Shown: positions 9,370 to 17,981 of the stretch, piece by piece | Layout: the number at the start of each line of letters is the position of its first letter | Numbering within the stretch: position 1 is the first letter of the stretch | Assembly: GCA_947494715.1 (NCBI GenBank) | Contig: CANLWG010000012.1 | Location: 124,001 to 188,000, forward strand | Direction of reading: 5' to 3' | From: an uncultured Flavobacteriaceae bacterium | GTDB lineage: Bacteria; Bacteroidota; Bacteroidia; Flavobacteriales; Flavobacteriaceae | DNA length: 64,000 nt | The notes under the pieces: model-generated | Databases searched by the model: none | What the model saw: only the letters and a program-made list of their open reading frames with translations | What the model was told of the DNA's origin: nothing | Made by a program: the position numbers and the translations under genes

Positions 9370-10272
9370 TCAGCCGTTCAGGGCAACGACCTCGTTAACT
9401 TTATCCCCCATCATATTTTTAAGCATAGTTTCAATCCCATTCTTTAAAGTATAAGTGGAAGATGGGCAACCACTACATGCCCCTTGAAGGATTACGTTCA
9501 CGGTTTTGCTTTCTTCCTCATAGGATTTAAAAAGAATATTTCCTCCATCACTGGCTACGGCCGGTTTCACATATTCCTCCAAAATATCTATGATTTGCAA
9601 GGAAATGTTATCCAAATTTTCCTTGATTTCCAGTTCTTTTGGAGTGTTCCCTGTTTTCGTGGCGCTGGCATTTACTGATACCGCTTCTTTCCCATCGGCG
9701 ATGAAATCCCGTATAAACTCTCGAAGTTCCATGGTAATTTCGTCCCATTCGGCCATTTCGTATTTGGTAATGGAGACATAATTTTCATCCAAAAAAACCT
9801 GTTTCACAAAGGGAAAATGAAATAGTTGTTTAGCTAGTTCGGATTCCGTTGCTTCATCAATATTTTTAAATTCAAAAGCCTCCGCAACAATTTTTCTGCT
9901 CGCCACGAATTTCATTGTGGAAGGATTGGGGGTAACTTCGGCATAGACCGTTATAGGAACTTTTTTCCCACTTGCTTCTTCCAGGACAACAGGCTCGCCT
10001 GCATTAAGATATTCTACCAATTGCTGGGCCACCTCGTCCTTTACATCCTCCCATTCCACAATATCAAACCGCTCCAAGGCTATAAAGTTTCCCGAAACAT
10101 ATACGGTTTTGATAAAGGGTAGGTAAAACAGTTGCTGCGCCAATGGTGATTTTTTGGCTTCATCTATGTTTTTGAATTCATAGCTATTTCCTTGGGTAAG
10201 TAATTTATTGGTCTCAAATTTTAAAATGGCAGGGTTTTGGGTGGGCACTACAGTAATGTTATACTCCTTCAT
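9370..10272 (-). CDS. NifU-family Fe-S scaffold with two Nfu_N domains
   Basis: 300 residues. Two consecutive Nfu N-terminal domains are visible: about 5-100 (TQNPAILKFETNKLL, ending with the valine-rich KVPITVYA) and about 108-200 (TPNPSTMKFVASRKI). A C-terminal NifU domain (about 215-297) has the cluster-binding CxxC in QGACSGCPSSTYTLKNGIE. Nfu proteins carry 4Fe-4S clusters to target enzymes in the cytoplasm. Duplication of the N-domain, with conserved ELAKQLFHFPFVKQVF-type segments in both copies, exceeds the usual one-domain architecture. A good TAnnTTTG box lies upstream at 10289-10296. Confidence 0.93.
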   Translation of the reverse strand: MKEYNITVVPTQNPAILKFETNKLLTQGNSYEFKNIDEAKKSPLAQQLFYLPFIKTVYVSGNFIALERFDIVEWEDVKDEVAQQLVEYLNAGEPVVLEEASGKKVPITVYAEVTPNPSTMKFVASRKIVAEAFEFKNIDEATESELAKQLFHFPFVKQVFLDENYVSITKYEMAEWDEITMELREFIRDFIADGKEAVSVNASATKTGNTPKELEIKENLDNISLQIIDILEEYVKPAVASDGGNILFKSYEEESKTVNVILQGACSGCPSSTYTLKNGIETMLKNMMGDKVNEVVALNG

Positions 10273-10288
10273 TGCTACTTATTTTTTC

Positions 10289-10296
10289 CAAAAATA
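10289..10296 (-). promoter_or_regulatory. Candidate -7 box for the nifU-like gene
   Basis: On the minus strand this reads TATTTTTG, matching TAnnTTTG, with its 3' end 17 bases before the ATG. No convincing -33 element is seen. Sequence match only. Confidence 0.45.
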
Positions 10297-10392
10297 CAAC
10301 CATTTTCTCGGTATTTGCATATATAATAATGTAGCGTTTCGTTCGTTATATGTTATATTTAGTCGATATTAATTCATATCCCCCCAAATTTG

Positions 10393-11385
10393 ATGAAACT
10401 TCGTTTACTGCTTTTATGCTTCTTTCTTGCTTTTGGCTTCAAGTCATTTGCTCAAGAAGGGATTCCTGTATATTTTGATTATTTATCGGATAATTACTAC
10501 TTGGTATACCCCTCTATGGCCGGTATTGGTGAAGGTGGAAAGATAAGGGGAACTATAAGAAAACAGTGGTTTAGTGTGGACGAAGCTCCTAATCTCCAGA
10601 CCTTGAATGCTCATTTTAGGCTTGGTGAAAGTAACAGCGGGGTTGGAGCCATATTCTTTAATGATGCCAATGGGTATCATTCCCAAACAGGTTTAAAATT
10701 AACCTATGCGCACCATTTAAAGTTGGGAGGTGATATTCGGTATTTGAATCAATTGTCCTTTGGCCTTAGTGGAGGTCTTATTCAAAGTAGTTTGGATGAG
10801 ACGGAATTCCGTTCCGTAATTCCTGATCCTATTATTACAGGAACCAAAAATAGTGTTAGCTATTTCAATATGGATTTGGGCATGTCTTACAACCTTATGG
10901 AGTTTTATGCACATTTTTCGGTGCTCAATATTTTGGGCTCTGGACGTGATTTATATACGGCTATAGAGTTTGATAATCTAAGACGTTATCTAATTTCCGC
11001 TGGATATATATTTGGCCGTAACGAATGGCAGTATGAACCTTCGGTACTATTTCAATTGACTGAATTTACCGAGGAAAAGACTGTGGATATCAATGCCAAG
11101 GTGTATAAGGATGTAAGTTTTGGACGTATCTGGGGCGGTCTATCCTATAGAAGAAGTTTTGATGGAGCACAATTCCAGACCGATGGTAGTTTCGGCGAAC
11201 AAAGATTACAACTGATTACTCCCATTATAGGTGCTAATATTAAAAATTTTATGGTATCCTATAACTATTCCTATCAAATGGGTGACATCCGTTTTGACAA
11301 TGGTGGGTTCCACCAGATTACGGTTGGTTATGATTTTGGACAATCTGAAAGGCGTTACGACTGTTATTGTCCGGCAGCGCAGTAA
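10393..11385 (+). CDS. PorP/SprF family outer-membrane protein (type IX secretion-associated)
   Basis: 330 residues; ATG at 10393 (a TTG directly before it is ignored). Signal peptide to about residue 20 (FGFKSFAQ), then a transmembrane beta-barrel pattern: alternating aromatic/polar strands, YPSMAGIGEGGKIRGTIRKQW near the N-terminus, and a C-terminus HQITVGYDFGQSERR. The PorP/SprF family supports type IX secretion of large adhesins, usually encoded beside its partner. This copy is an orphan: no adhesin gene adjoins it. Followed by a convergent terminator. Confidence 0.88.
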   Translation: MKLRLLLLCFFLAFGFKSFAQEGIPVYFDYLSDNYYLVYPSMAGIGEGGKIRGTIRKQWFSVDEAPNLQTLNAHFRLGESNSGVGAIFFNDANGYHSQTGLKLTYAHHLKLGGDIRYLNQLSFGLSGGLIQSSLDETEFRSVIPDPIITGTKNSVSYFNMDLGMSYNLMEFYAHFSVLNILGSGRDLYTAIEFDNLRRYLISAGYIFGRNEWQYEPSVLFQLTEFTEEKTVDINAKVYKDVSFGRIWGGLSYRRSFDGAQFQTDGSFGEQRLQLITPIIGANIKNFMVSYNYSYQMGDIRFDNGGFHQITVGYDFGQSERRYDCYCPAAQ

Positions 11386-11398
11386 GATTGTAAAACGG

Positions 11399-11440
11399 AT
11401 ACGCCTTACCCACTATAAACAATTGAATAAGGCGTATTTT
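11399..11440. terminator. Likely bidirectional terminator between convergent genes
   Basis: Ten-base perfect inverted repeat ATACGCCTTA (11399-11408) / TAAGGCGTAT (11428-11437) with a 19-base loop, followed by a T tract on the plus strand. It sits in the 68-base gap between the PorP/SprF gene (+) and the VWA lipoprotein gene (-). Confidence 0.65.
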
Positions 11441-11453
11441 CGAAAGACCTATC

Positions 11454-12629
11454 TTATTCCCATTTATAGTTCTTTAGGGCTGCTTGCTTTTCAATGGCTT
11501 TCAACATGGCCCCTTCCAAATCACCCTTGGAATTTTCCTTTTGGTTGTTGGCGATGTACACTTCTCGTTTGGCATTGAGCTCCTGAATTTCTTTTTGAAT
11601 CTTTTTTCGCTCTTCCTTTTTTTCCAAGATATAGGATTCTATTTCCTTGGGGGTTTTGTTTTTTAATTCGGCAGGCAATTCATCCGCGCTAATATCGGAT
11701 ACTGCTACGGTTCCTTCCTCATAGGCATCCACCAAATCCCATTTGGAATTTTTATACAATCGGGAACTTTTGCTCACGGCACGTTTTACGGCCACGGCTT
11801 CTTCCATCGCCATCGCGTTATCATCTTGATCTAGTTGAATTTGTATTTTTTCCTTTCCGAGGGCACCATAGGAGATATATGTACGGTTTAATTTGGAATT
11901 CAATTTAATAATGATATCGTCATAAGGGGTGTCTATGTGCACCACCTTTCTATTATGGTCAATGGCCGTATAATTCCCACCGGTGAGGGTTGCCCCGTGC
12001 TTCCATCTCGTATTGATTCCCTGTTCGTAATTCCCGCAAAAAATGGTATTCACGATTACATCCTTCTCCTTTGCATTGGTGGCAGCATCTTCATAGTTCA
12101 ATTTTCCTTGGGTAAAAGGCTCGTTTCCTGCAATGAACATCATTTTAAGATTATCTGGATTTTTACCCCAATCCAATTGCCTCAATGCGGTTTGGATAAC
12201 CTTTCCACAATACTCCTCCCCGCCGTTTGTGGTAAGGGAAAATAGTTTTTCCGAAATTTCATCCAGATCATCGCTAAAACCCAATACTTGTTGAATATAA
12301 CCTTCCCTGAAGGAAAGATCGTCGTTCCCATATTGGTATAGGGCAATTTGAAGGTTTGGTGCACCTTGATCCCCACATTTTGCATGGGTAAACTTGTTTA
12401 CAATATCCCATAATTGTGCTTTGGCCTGATTAATGAGTCCGTCCATACTATTACTTGTATCCAACAGCAACGCAATTTTTACGGTATTGTTAGATGGTTT
12501 TTCCTTGTCCAGTGTAGCCTGGGCAATAATAGTCTGCCTATTTGTGCTATTTTGTTTTGGCTCGCATCCATATAAGGTTGCTGCAAAAAGAGAAAGTCCT
12601 ATTCCCAATAGTTGTTGTGCAAATTTCAT
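11454..12629 (-). CDS. VWA-domain lipoprotein
   Basis: 391 residues from the ATG at 12629; the frame stays open upstream but the lipoprotein signal fixes this start (LFAATLYGC, lipobox Cys at about 20). The von Willebrand factor A domain follows at about 50-240 with the MIDAS motif DTSNSM and a later FIAGNEPF strand. The C-terminal third is charged and helical (KEIESYILEKKEERKKIQKE), probably a coiled coil. Likely anchored to a membrane on the periplasmic side. Partner unknown; some flavobacterial VWA proteins sit with envelope stress or TPR systems. Divergent from the TPR kinase gene, 207 bases apart. Confidence 0.87.
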   Translation of the reverse strand: MKFAQQLLGIGLSLFAATLYGCEPKQNSTNRQTIIAQATLDKEKPSNNTVKIALLLDTSNSMDGLINQAKAQLWDIVNKFTHAKCGDQGAPNLQIALYQYGNDDLSFREGYIQQVLGFSDDLDEISEKLFSLTTNGGEEYCGKVIQTALRQLDWGKNPDNLKMMFIAGNEPFTQGKLNYEDAATNAKEKDVIVNTIFCGNYEQGINTRWKHGATLTGGNYTAIDHNRKVVHIDTPYDDIIIKLNSKLNRTYISYGALGKEKIQIQLDQDDNAMAMEEAVAVKRAVSKSSRLYKNSKWDLVDAYEEGTVAVSDISADELPAELKNKTPKEIESYILEKKEERKKIQKEIQELNAKREVYIANNQKENSKGDLEGAMLKAIEKQAALKNYKWE

Positions 12630-12835
12630 TTCGTTTTTTTTAGGATTATGGACTAAAACTAGATTCAAACTTTTTCTTAAAAAATAGGGAATGAGCAAAA
12701 TGGTTTTTTGAATGCGTAAAGTGGCCTTTTGATCGATCAAGAGGTTAAAACACACACTTTCAAGTCTTGTTTTTGGGATTTTCCTGTTTTTCAATACCGT
12801 TTAAATCTCCTAAGTTTACATGGTATAATAGAACC

Positions 12836-15046
12836 ATGCGAAGCAATCTGTACATAATGTTTCTGTTTCTGATACTGTTTTCAACCGCACTTTCCCAGAT
12901 AAATGGGAATTCGACCCAGATGAAAATAAAAGGTTCGGTAAAAGGCAGGGAAACGGGTATACCCATATCAGGGGTGGAAGTTTCCACAAATGCCGGGGAG
13001 TATACCTTGACCAATGCTTTGGGGGAGTTTACAATACGTGTTCAAATGGGAGATAAACTTGTTTTTACAAGTTCCGAGTTTGAAACGGTACGTCATACCA
13101 TTACTAGTAACGAAGATGTGGATGTTTTGGTCGAGGGATATACCGGGAATAACAAGAAAATCAGAAAAAGCACTTTTTCCAAAACAGAAATGCCCGAACA
13201 CCAAACCTTTTTGGACTCGGCCGACCTGTATAAAAAAACCGATATTGAAAAAAGTATCGACTTCATTGCACAATCCATTTCCGGATTGGGTAAACGGGGA
13301 AATAGAAGGGAATTGGCCCAATCGCTGACCCTGCTCGGGGAAGTATATCTATACCACAGACAATATGACCTGGCCATAGATAATCTAAAGGATGCCAATG
13401 AGGCCAATAAGACCGTCAAAGCCTCTCTTTTATTGGGGGAGGCCTACTTGCAAAACAAGGAATTCGATGCGGCCCGAACCACACTTTTACCATTGATAAA
13501 AATCAAGCAATTGGAGCCTTATCAAAAAACGGAACTTTACGAATTTTTAGGAGATACGTTCCAAGGCCTTAAGCAATTGGATGAGGCCATCGCCTACTAC
13601 GAAGAAGGGTTGAAAGTGGCTCAAAAAAATCAGATTACCCCAAAGATGACCGACCTTACTTCCAAAATTGCGGATGCATATGCTGATGAAGACCGTTTGT
13701 TAGAGGCGGAAGGCTTTTATGGGAATTCGTTAGAGCTCGCCAGACAACAAGCACCTCAAAGAGCAATTCAGGAGAAAGAAAAAGTGGCTGATTTTTACAA
13801 CAAAAAAAACAGATATGACGAGGAAATTCAGCTTCGCAAAAGAACTCTGAACGAACTAAAGGAAATTTCGAGCCCTGTTGCTGATAATAGCAACTCAATT
13901 TTAACTAGAGCACCGGATACCATTACTTCCCAGCGTATCAATTACAAGATCGCCAATGCCTACATTGCCCAGGATAAGTATGATGAGGCCCTTCTATACC
14001 TGGAACGCAGTATCGTTGAGGCCGATTCCGAGGATGATCTGGTCGTGCAGAAAGATGCCACACGAAAATTGTCTGAAATCTATAAATACAAGGGGGATTA
14101 TTCCAAAGCTCTGGAAAGTTACCAAGATTATGTGGCCTTGGTAGATACCTTATATATTCGAAAGGAACAAGAAATTTCCAGAGCGGCAAGGTTTAATAGG
14201 GAGGTTGCCGCCAAACAGAGTAGGATAACCGGCTTGGAGCAGGAACGTGAACTTTCCCAAAGCAAGTATGATTTGGCCCTTACGGAACAACAACTGATTC
14301 AGGAGAGCAACAAACGGCAAAAGTGGATTATCTATTCCTTGATTTTCGGAATCGTCCTTACCGCTTTGGCCGCCTTTTTCTTTTATAGAAGCAATCAACA
14401 ACAGAAATTGGCCAATAATTTGCTTGCTCTAAAATCGTTGCGTTCACAGATGAATCCGCATTTTATATTTAATGCGCTAAATTCTGTAAATAACTATATA
14501 GCAAAGAGCGATGAACGAAGTGCCAACAGATATTTAAGCGAGTTTTCCACTTTAATGCGTTCCGTATTGGAGAATTCGGAAGAAGATTTTATCCCACTTT
14601 CCAAGGAACTGGAACTGTTGGAACTGTATGTAAAATTGGAACATTCCCGTTTCCCGGACAAGTTTGACTATGAGATAGTTTCAAGCGAACATTTGGATAT
14701 GGAGTCCTATCAAATTCCACCTATGCTGCTTCAACCCTATATAGAAAATGCTATTTGGCATGGTTTGCGATACAAGAAAGAAAAGGGTTTTTTAAAAATA
14801 AATCTAAGGCAGCTGGATAAAGGGACTTTGGAGATAACCATATCCGATAATGGGATAGGTAGGAAGAAATCGGCCGAGTTGAAGACCAAAAACCAAAAAA
14901 AACAGAAATCCAAGGGTATGGGCAATATTGAGAAAAGGATTGCCATTTTAAATGATATGTACAAGAATAGAATAACTATTCATATTTCAGATTTGAATAA
15001 GGACAGCACAGGTACCAAAGTGACCTTTACCCTAAAAAAGAAGTAA
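12836..15046 (+). CDS. TPR-containing LytS-type sensor histidine kinase
   Basis: 736 residues from the ATG at 12836. Order: signal peptide (1-21), a beta-sandwich resembling carboxypeptidase-regulatory domains (about 30-110, MKIKGSVKGRETGIPISGVE), tetratricopeptide repeats (about 120-440), coiled coil, one membrane helix (about 495-517), then a His_kinase domain with the phospho-acceptor block SQMNPHFIFNALNS (His about 541), N-box PYIENAIWHGL and G-box DNGIGR. So a periplasmic beta-sandwich/TPR sensor drives a cytoplasmic LytS-type kinase. Its stop overlaps the start of the response-regulator gene by one base (TAATG), meaning coupled translation of a cognate pair. Confidence 0.93.
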   Translation: MRSNLYIMFLFLILFSTALSQINGNSTQMKIKGSVKGRETGIPISGVEVSTNAGEYTLTNALGEFTIRVQMGDKLVFTSSEFETVRHTITSNEDVDVLVEGYTGNNKKIRKSTFSKTEMPEHQTFLDSADLYKKTDIEKSIDFIAQSISGLGKRGNRRELAQSLTLLGEVYLYHRQYDLAIDNLKDANEANKTVKASLLLGEAYLQNKEFDAARTTLLPLIKIKQLEPYQKTELYEFLGDTFQGLKQLDEAIAYYEEGLKVAQKNQITPKMTDLTSKIADAYADEDRLLEAEGFYGNSLELARQQAPQRAIQEKEKVADFYNKKNRYDEEIQLRKRTLNELKEISSPVADNSNSILTRAPDTITSQRINYKIANAYIAQDKYDEALLYLERSIVEADSEDDLVVQKDATRKLSEIYKYKGDYSKALESYQDYVALVDTLYIRKEQEISRAARFNREVAAKQSRITGLEQERELSQSKYDLALTEQQLIQESNKRQKWIIYSLIFGIVLTALAAFFFYRSNQQQKLANNLLALKSLRSQMNPHFIFNALNSVNNYIAKSDERSANRYLSEFSTLMRSVLENSEEDFIPLSKELELLELYVKLEHSRFPDKFDYEIVSSEHLDMESYQIPPMLLQPYIENAIWHGLRYKKEKGFLKINLRQLDKGTLEITISDNGIGRKKSAELKTKNQKKQKSKGMGNIEKRIAILNDMYKNRITIHISDLNKDSTGTKVTFTLKKK

Positions 15047-15774
15047 TGGAAATTAATGCGATTATTGTAGAGGATGAGGCCAGTAGCCGGGAAATTCTTA
15101 GAAACTATATAAACAAGTACACCAAGGAAGTCAATTTAAAGGGAGAGGCTGCTTCCATAAAGGAAGGATTGGACTTAATAAAAGAACATTCATTGGATTT
15201 GGTTTTTTTGGATGTGGAAATGCCTTTTGGTAATGCGTTCGACCTTTTAGATCAGGTTCCCGAGCGCACGTTCGAAACTGTTTTTGTCACTGCCTACGAC
15301 TACTATGCCAAGGATGCGTTGAACCAACATGCTGCATACTATTTGATGAAACCTATTAGCATTGATGAATTGGTCAAGGCCGTGGACTATGTGAGGGAAA
15401 TAAAACAACGTGAAGCCGACTTGGAAGATCGGGTGCTGCGACCAAAGCTAAAGGGGGTGAAAGGAAAAATTACTTTGCCCCAACAGGATGGTTTTCAGGT
15501 GTTGAACGTATCGGATATTCTATATTGCAAAGCGGACGACAATTACACGGAAATCTATTTGGAAAACAAGAAGATATTGGTGAGCAAAACCTTAAAATAC
15601 TTTGAAGAAGCCCTTTCGGGTTTTTCCTTTGCCCGTATCCATAAGTCCTTTTTGGTCAACGTTAATGAGGTGGTCAAATATAGAAAGGGCAAAGGGGGCA
15701 GCGTAGTAATTTCTAATGGGAAGGAACTTTTGGTATCGGCCTCCAAGAAAAAGGAATTGTTATCCTATTTTTGA
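15046..15774 (+). CDS. LytTR-family response regulator
   Basis: 242 residues. Receiver domain 1-120 with acidic pocket VEDE, phospho-acceptor Asp56 in LVFLDVEMP, and the conserved Lys in LMKPIS. C-terminal LytTR DNA-binding domain (about 140-240) with ILYCKADDNYTEIYL and FARIHKSFLVNVNEV. Translationally coupled to the TPR kinase, so the two form one signalling unit. Targets unknown. Followed by the long heptad-repeat gap. Confidence 0.95.
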   Translation: MEINAIIVEDEASSREILRNYINKYTKEVNLKGEAASIKEGLDLIKEHSLDLVFLDVEMPFGNAFDLLDQVPERTFETVFVTAYDYYAKDALNQHAAYYLMKPISIDELVKAVDYVREIKQREADLEDRVLRPKLKGVKGKITLPQQDGFQVLNVSDILYCKADDNYTEIYLENKKILVSKTLKYFEEALSGFSFARIHKSFLVNVNEVVKYRKGKGGSVVISNGKELLVSASKKKELLSYF

Positions 15775-15831
15775 TGAAAAGTAGGGATTCGGGAATTTAC
15801 CGATTTTTTATTTAACAGACATCAGAAATAT

Positions 15832-15881
15832 CATGCTGAGCGCCCGCCTGAAAGACATCGTCGGGCAGGCAGTCGAAGCAT
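15832..15881. repeat. REP-like palindromic element
   Basis: Outer ends ATGCT (15833-15837) and AGCAT (15877-15881) are inverted, and an inner pair GCCTG (15846-15850) / CAGGC (15866-15870) is inverted as well. The arms CATGCTGAGC and AGTCGAAGCAT resemble the intergenic palindromes common in many bacteria. It is far more GC-rich than its surroundings. A second AGTCGAAGCA occurs at 16093-16102, within the heptad array. Confidence 0.55.
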
Positions 15882-15910
15882 CAAATTCCAAAACTCAAAA
15901 CGTATCTCGC

Positions 15911-16197
15911 AGTGAACAATGATTAGTAAACAGTTAACAATGAGCAGTAACCAGTTGTAATTTGGCAGTAATTGGTAAAAAGCAAGTAGTTATGTTTAAC
16001 CGACAACCGACAACCGACAACCGACAACCGACAACCGACAACCGACAACCGACAACCGACAACCGACAACCGACAACCGAACACCAGACCGCAGTCGAAG
16101 CACCAGGTATCAAATCTTAAATTCCAAAACTCAAAACTCAAAACTCAAAACTCAAAACTCAAAACTTAACACTTAACACTTAACATTTAACGCCGAA
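15911..16197. repeat. Composite heptanucleotide repeat array
   Basis: 287 bases that divide into 41 consecutive heptamers without a phase break. A loose block with AGTRAAC/AGTTAAC-like units at 15911-15997 is followed by eleven perfect GACAACC units (16002-16078), a mixed stretch, five perfect AACTCAA units (16128-16162), then AACTTAA, CACTTAA twice and CATTTAA, ending two bases before the start codon at 16200. A 17-base segment ATTCCAAAACTCAAAAC occurs at 15885-15901 and again at 16121-16137. The gap 15775-16199 holds no believable gene; the minus-strand frame through it is a by-product of the repeat. Confidence 0.9.
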
Positions 16198-16199
16198 CC

Positions 16200-16712
16200 A
16201 TGCCTATTATAAAGACTATTAACAGAAAAACCCCACAAGTAGGAAAGGATTGTTTCATTGCTGAAAATGCTACCATAATTGGAGAAGTAAGCATGGGTGA
16301 CCAATGTAGTATTTGGTTTAACACCGTTATTCGGGGGGACGTTCACTACATAAAAATGGGAAATAAGGTAAATGTCCAAGATGGCGCTGTTATTCATTGT
16401 ACTTATCAAAAATCGCCCACTACTATTGGTAATAATGTCTCCATTGGCCATAATGCCATAGTTCATGGGTGCACTATTAAGGACAATGTATTGGTAGGTA
16501 TGGGAAGTATCATTATGGACGATTGCGTAGTGGAAAGTAATAGTATCATTGCTGCCGGGGCTGTTGTTACCAAAGGGACTCATATACCTTCTGGAAGTGT
16601 CTTCGCGGGCATGCCGGCTAAAAAAATTAAGAACATAAGTCCCGAATTAAGTTCTGGGGAGATAGATAGGATTGCCAATAACTATATAAAATATTCAAGT
16701 TGGTTTAAGTAG
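16200..16712 (+). CDS. Gamma-carbonic-anhydrase-like hexapeptide-repeat protein
   Basis: 170 residues forming a left-handed beta-helix: repeated hexapeptide units such as IGEVSMGDQCSIWFNTVIRG and IGNNVSIGHNAIVHGC, closed by a C-terminal helix. Histidines in VIHCT, SIGHNA and AIVHGC are placed like the metal ligands of gamma-class carbonic anhydrases (YrdA/CaiE/PaaY type). Enzyme activity in this subgroup is variable, so only the family is certain. The start codon is reached directly from the heptad array, which must therefore carry the leader or promoter. Confidence 0.9.
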   Translation: MPIIKTINRKTPQVGKDCFIAENATIIGEVSMGDQCSIWFNTVIRGDVHYIKMGNKVNVQDGAVIHCTYQKSPTTIGNNVSIGHNAIVHGCTIKDNVLVGMGSIIMDDCVVESNSIIAAGAVVTKGTHIPSGSVFAGMPAKKIKNISPELSSGEIDRIANNYIKYSSWFK

Positions 16713-16805
16713 TTGTACAAAAATGCTATTGCTAGTATTCGGGCAAAGCGCTAAGCTATGGTCCAAAAAACTAACGATTCAAATTAACCGAGAATCTTTA
16801 ATTCC

Positions 16806-16813
16806 TATATTTG
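16806..16813 (+). promoter_or_regulatory. -7 box for fabD
   Basis: TATATTTG fits the Bacteroidota TAnnTTTG -7 consensus and lies 19 bases before the fabD start codon. No clear -33 element is visible. Confidence 0.6.
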
Positions 16814-16832
16814 CGAGGTTAAAATTCAAACT

Positions 16833-17717
16833 ATGAACGCATACGTATTTCCAGGTCAAGGAGCGCAATTCGTGGGAATGGGATTAGACCTTTATGAAAA
16901 GTATCCCGCTGCTCAAGAAATGTTTTCACAGGCCAATGATATTCTTGGTTTTTCGATTGCGGATATCATGTTCGAAGGCACAGCAGACAACTTAAAACAA
17001 ACGAAGGTTACTCAGCCTGCTATCTTTTTGCACTCGGTCATTTTAAGCAAGGTTATGGGCGATGATTTTAAACCCGATTGTGTCGCAGGCCATTCTTTGG
17101 GCGAATTCTCTGCTTTGGTGGCCAACGGCACCCTAAGTTTTGAGGATGGTTTACGGCTGGTAGCACAAAGAGCTACTGCCATGCAAAAAGCTTGTGAACG
17201 AGTACCGGGCACTATGGCCGCCGTTTTGGGTTTGGAGGATAGTATAGTTGAAGGAATATGTGAGGAAACACAGGGAGTGGTGGTAGCCGCCAATTATAAT
17301 TGCCCCGGCCAATTGGTTATATCCGGGGAAGTTGAAGCAGTGAATATGGCCTGTGAAAAGTTAAAAAAGGCCGGTGCCCGAAGGGCTTTGGTACTTCCGG
17401 TCGGGGGGGCATTTCATTCCCCCTTAATGGAACCTGCACGTGAAGAATTGGCGGTTGCCATCGAAGCGGCCACCTTCAATACTCCTTTATGTCCTATATA
17501 TCAGAACGTATCTACTACAGCGGTTATACAAGCTGAGGAAATTAAGAAAAACCTCATTTCCCAATTAACGGCTCCCGTTAAATGGACTCAAAATATACAA
17601 AATATGGCTGGGGACGGTGCTTCCAAGTTCGTGGAAGTGGGTCCCGGAAAGGTATTGCAAGGGTTGATAAAGAAGATTGTACCTGATGCCGAGGCCTCGT
17701 CCGCAGAAATCCAATAA
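16833..17717 (+). CDS. fabD: Malonyl-CoA:ACP transacylase
   Basis: 294 residues, full length. FabD loads malonyl groups from CoA onto acyl carrier protein for fatty-acid synthesis in the cytosol. Seen: N-terminal FPGQGAQFVGMG, the nucleophile elbow AGHSLGEFSAL with the active Ser, and the catalytic His in GGAFHSPLMEPA. The C-terminal EVGPGKVLQGLIKKI is also typical. Single-gene unit with its own -7 box and a terminator after it. Confidence 0.97.
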   Translation: MNAYVFPGQGAQFVGMGLDLYEKYPAAQEMFSQANDILGFSIADIMFEGTADNLKQTKVTQPAIFLHSVILSKVMGDDFKPDCVAGHSLGEFSALVANGTLSFEDGLRLVAQRATAMQKACERVPGTMAAVLGLEDSIVEGICEETQGVVVAANYNCPGQLVISGEVEAVNMACEKLKKAGARRALVLPVGGAFHSPLMEPAREELAVAIEAATFNTPLCPIYQNVSTTAVIQAEEIKKNLISQLTAPVKWTQNIQNMAGDGASKFVEVGPGKVLQGLIKKIVPDAEASSAEIQ

Positions 17718-17755
17718 GTTGTGTTAATCCTTGAATATTGTATTTCATCCGAAAA

Positions 17756-17799
17756 AGCCCTATTTAATCCTTTAATTTAAGGACTGGGCTGTTTTTTTT
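17756..17799 (+). terminator. Terminator after fabD
   Basis: AGCCC (17756-17760) pairs with GGGCT (17786-17790), and an inner TCCTT/AAGGA pair extends the imperfect stem. A run of eight T follows. It lies 39 bases after the fabD stop. Confidence 0.7.
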
Positions 17800-17981
17800 A
17801 GTAATATTGAATCCATTTTCGGATAACCCATCCAACCCCACTTGAATTTGAATTTTCGGAATTCAAATGAATGTTTTATGCCGATGTAAATATGTGATAT
17901 AAATAATTACTTTGTCGGCAAATTGCGCCTGTCCCCTTAGGAAGGTGTAAAAAAAAATAAGAAGTGAAAAAGAAAGATACT

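Noticed and set aside
15923-16141. A 72-codon minus-strand frame through the heptad repeats, with repeated VVGCRLS units
   Set aside because: A 7-base repeat is read as a 7-residue repeat in any open frame; there is no start-region signal or family resemblance, so it is a by-product of the array.
15998-16190. CRISPR-like array
   Set aside because: The units are 7 bases with no spacers.
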